A stretch of 64,000 nucleotides of DNA from Terriglobia bacterium (GTDB lineage Bacteria; Acidobacteriota; Terriglobia; Terriglobales; Acidobacteriaceae): positions 1 through 64,000 of the forward strand of contig JAIQET010000005.1 in the NCBI GenBank assembly GCA_020073645.1, written 5' to 3'. Shown one piece after another: positions 62,125-64,000 of the stretch (position 1 is its first letter; the number at the start of each line of letters is the position of its first letter). The translations under genes were made by a program, and so were the position numbers. The notes under the pieces were generated by a model. That model had not been told where the DNA came from, made no database searches, and was given only the letters and a program-made list of their open reading frames with translations.

Positions 62125-63453
62125 ATGTTGTTTCTCAAGTACTCCCTGGTGTGGGGCGGTATCGGGATGATCCTGATTGCCGTCGCGATGCTTACCTATG
62201 ACCTCTACCTCACAATGCAACACCGGCGGGCGCAGGCCGCAGCCGGCCCTGAACCTCTTCCTCCACTCCCTCAAATTCGCTGGCGAAGCGCCCTCGCCCT
62301 GGTGCTGCTGGCCTGGGGACCGATCCTGCTGTCTCTGGGGATCGTCGTAGTCCCTAGCGGCATGGCCGGAGTCCGGGTCAGCCAGACCAAGGGCACGCTG
62401 GCCGGCACGCTTTATCCGGGCATCCACTTCGTCACCCCACTGGCCGAGAACGTCGCCCTGTTCGACACCCGGGACCAGTTGTTCACCACCGGCGCGCTGG
62501 AGGAACCCGGCAAAACGCCGTCCGCGGCCGGGCCCAAGAGCGAACCGCTGAACGTTCAAGCCAAAGAAGGGCTCATCCTCGGACTCTCCATCACCGTGCG
62601 CTACCGCCTCGATCCCAAGCGTCTGGATTCCATCCAAGCGAACTTGCCGTTGCCGGTGGAAAAAGAGATCGTGCCATCGGTGGTCACCACGGCGTGGCGG
62701 GAGATTGTTCCTAACTACACCGTGCGCGACGTTTTCGCTGCCAAGCGTGAGGAGGTCCGCAAACGCGCGGCCGACATCATCAGTCAGAAGCTGGGTGCCG
62801 ACGGTATCATCGTGAAAGAGGTCATGCTCCGCGACATCCAGCTCCCGCCTGAATACGCCAAGGGTCTGGAAAATCTGCTGCTCAAGGAGCAGGAGAACGA
62901 CCAGATGGGAGTTCAAACCGAAATCCAGCAAAAGCAGGTACGGCTCTCGGAACTGGAAGCGGAGGCGGCCAAGGTGCAGCAGGTGAAGCAGGCCGAAGGC
63001 CAGGCGCAGGTGCGCGTTCTTGAAGCCAAGGGCGAAGCCGATGCCATGCAGTACACCCTGCCGCTGAAGGAGAAGCAGATTCAGCAGTCGCGACTGGAAG
63101 CCGAAGCCCGCAAGGAAGCGACCGTGAAGAACGCCGAAGCCATGGCCGAAGCCAAGGTGATCGACAGCAAGGCCGAGATGGAGCGCCGTAAGCTGCTCGC
63201 CGAAGCCGAGGCCGATCGGATCCGGGTAACCGCCGTGGCGGATGCCGAGCGCATGAAAAGTGAAGGCGAAATCCTGAAGCAGAATCCCCTGCTGATCAAC
63301 AAAATCGTCGCCGAGCGGCTCTCTGACAAGCTGCAAATCATGATGGTGCCCTCGGACGGAAAATTCTTTTTCGCTAACGACGTGCTACGCAGCATGAACA
63401 TGGCGAACCATGCGAGCCAGGCGGAGGAGCCGCAGACGCCTCCCCAGAATTGA
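62125..63453 (+). CDS. SPFH-domain (prohibitin/stomatin/flotillin-like) membrane protein
   Basis: 442 residues. Two N-terminal membrane helices (8-28 and 54-76) precede the SPFH/band-7 domain (about 80-260: VPSGMAGVRVSQTKGTLAGT, ELKDV-like REEVRKRAADIISQKLGADG). A long Glu/Ala/Lys coiled coil follows (about 265-400: EAKVIDSKAEMERRKLLAEA), and a C-terminal tail. Such proteins form ring or cage assemblies at membranes and associate with proteases. AGAAGGAGAACCACC precedes the ATG. Confidence 0.92.
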   Translation: MLFLKYSLVWGGIGMILIAVAMLTYDLYLTMQHRRAQAAAGPEPLPPLPQIRWRSALALVLLAWGPILLSLGIVVVPSGMAGVRVSQTKGTLAGTLYPGIHFVTPLAENVALFDTRDQLFTTGALEEPGKTPSAAGPKSEPLNVQAKEGLILGLSITVRYRLDPKRLDSIQANLPLPVEKEIVPSVVTTAWREIVPNYTVRDVFAAKREEVRKRAADIISQKLGADGIIVKEVMLRDIQLPPEYAKGLENLLLKEQENDQMGVQTEIQQKQVRLSELEAEAAKVQQVKQAEGQAQVRVLEAKGEADAMQYTLPLKEKQIQQSRLEAEARKEATVKNAEAMAEAKVIDSKAEMERRKLLAEAEADRIRVTAVADAERMKSEGEILKQNPLLINKIVAERLSDKLQIMMVPSDGKFFFANDVLRSMNMANHASQAEEPQTPPQN

Positions 63454-63462
63454 GGCTTGCCC

Positions 63463-63485
63463 TGTAGCGCCGGCGTCCCGCCGGC
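63463..63485 (+). repeat. Repeat family P3
   Basis: TGTAGCGCCGGCGTCCC then GCCGGC, starting 10 bases after the SPFH stop codon; identical (inverted) to 33564-33586. A partial inverted copy GCGCCGGCGCTACAT follows at 63546-63560, so the pair can fold with a loop of about 60 bases that contains CGGGGGCATCCTGCCCCCG. Confidence 0.7.
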
Positions 63486-63624
63486 TGTCGCGGGGGCATC
63501 CTGCCCCCGTTGCGGCGAGCGGAAGATTGCTGGACGGCCACTGAGGCGCCGGCGCTACATGTCAGACGCAGCATGACTCCAACGAGTACAGAGTGCCATG
63601 ACCAGCGCCAACCACAACGCGGTT

Positions 63625-63630
63625 TATAAT
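63625..63630 (+). promoter_or_regulatory. Candidate -10 box (TATAAT) for the last gene
   Basis: A perfect TATAAT lies 16 bases before the preferred ATG at 63646, which would make the message nearly leaderless. No good -35 hexamer is seen at the right spacing. Confidence 0.4.
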
Positions 63631-63645
63631 GCGCCCATCCCGCCG

Positions 63646-64000
63646 ATGCTGATTCCGCCGTCACGCTGGCTGCGAGCTGCCTGTCCCTTGTTGCTTGCGG
63701 TCTTGTTGCTGACCACCTCTGCGGCACGCGCTACCGACTGGGCCGGACCGGAAGAGCAACTGGCCCACAAGATCGCGGCTGTGACCGGCCCGGGTGCAGT
63801 CGCATTCGACGTCACCAACCGCTCCTCGCTGACCAAGGCTGATTCTGACGATATCCGTCGCGGCCTCCTCGTCCAGCTTGCCGCCCTGGGCCTGCGATTC
63901 GTGAATGCTGAGCAAGCGGCCGCCACCATACAGGTCACCCTCTCCGAGGACCTGCGCAACTACATCTGGGTGGCGGAGATTCATCAAGGCACCAACCAGC
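63646..64000 (+). CDS. Exported protein, N-terminal part (runs off window)
   Basis: 118 complete codons in view. Signal peptide MLIPPSRWLRAACPLLLAVL and onward to TSAARA, then ATDWAGPEEQLAHKIAAVTG, with a later VTLSEDLRNYIWVAEIHQGT. The pattern (small exported protein with IAAVTGPGAVAFDVTNRSSL) resembles the N-terminal part of acidobacterial secreted proteins of unknown function, often with later beta-propeller repeats. The ATG at 63598 is an in-frame alternative. Function unknown. Confidence 0.65.
   Translation, partial: MLIPPSRWLRAACPLLLAVLLLTTSAARATDWAGPEEQLAHKIAAVTGPGAVAFDVTNRSSLTKADSDDIRRGLLVQLAALGLRFVNAEQAAATIQVTLSEDLRNYIWVAEIHQGTNQ

Overview
The window reads as a chromosomal segment of a diderm, high-GC bacterium, most probably an Acidobacteriota (Terriglobia/Koribacter-like) member. 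This is inferred from gene content: a serine/threonine kinase with C-terminal TPRs, secreted imidazolonepropionase-like amidohydrolases, a double-length ThyX-like protein, a kelch/DUF1929 secreted protein, a DUF5117-type metalloprotease, an LPS gene (kdsB) and TonB. Intergenic spaces are full of short palindromic and quasi-periodic repeats. No rRNA, tRNA, CRISPR array, prophage or transposase was recognised.

Layout. 1-2.8 kb: the edge of a type I restriction-modification locus (start of hsdM, complete hsdR), separated and followed by palindromic repeats. 3.5-11.3 kb: receiver-PilZ protein, folK, Cys-rich protein, HU, a minus-strand run of two exported amidohydrolases with a CBS protein and RidA, then rsmD. 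11.6-21.2 kb: M50 site-2-type protease, beta-barrel protein, serA and a class V aminotransferase, YqeY, an orphan Cys/His protein, rsmI, FmdB, pirin, FMN reductase. 21.3-37.9 kb: kinase-TPR protein, dGTPase-like protein, acetyltransferases, a large TPR protein, purH, XRE regulator, dienelactone hydrolase, fabG, cation/proton antiporter, DUF2071.

38.2-41.7 kb is the most unusual stretch. A tandemly duplicated ThyX-like gene is followed by a vapBC toxin-antitoxin module. Beyond the module lies a second, degenerate copy of the 3' end of the thyX-like gene, then two small membrane-protein genes. The vapB promoter can be read directly: near-consensus -35 and -10 boxes with a perfect inverted repeat in the spacer and an apparently leaderless start.

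41.8-64 kb: purM, an NDP-forming acyl-CoA synthetase/GNAT fusion, recA, coaD and an aminotransferase (overlapping), a GDP-mannose precursor run (manA, manC, phosphohexomutase), an M48 protease, a minus-strand group (tonB, a 64-residue coiled-coil protein, kdsB), a kelch-type secreted protein, a large zinc protease, and an operon of L,D-transpeptidase, 50-residue membrane protein and SPFH protein. The window ends inside an exported protein gene.

Repeat families recur at gene borders throughout and in several cases supply the stop or start codon of the neighbouring gene.
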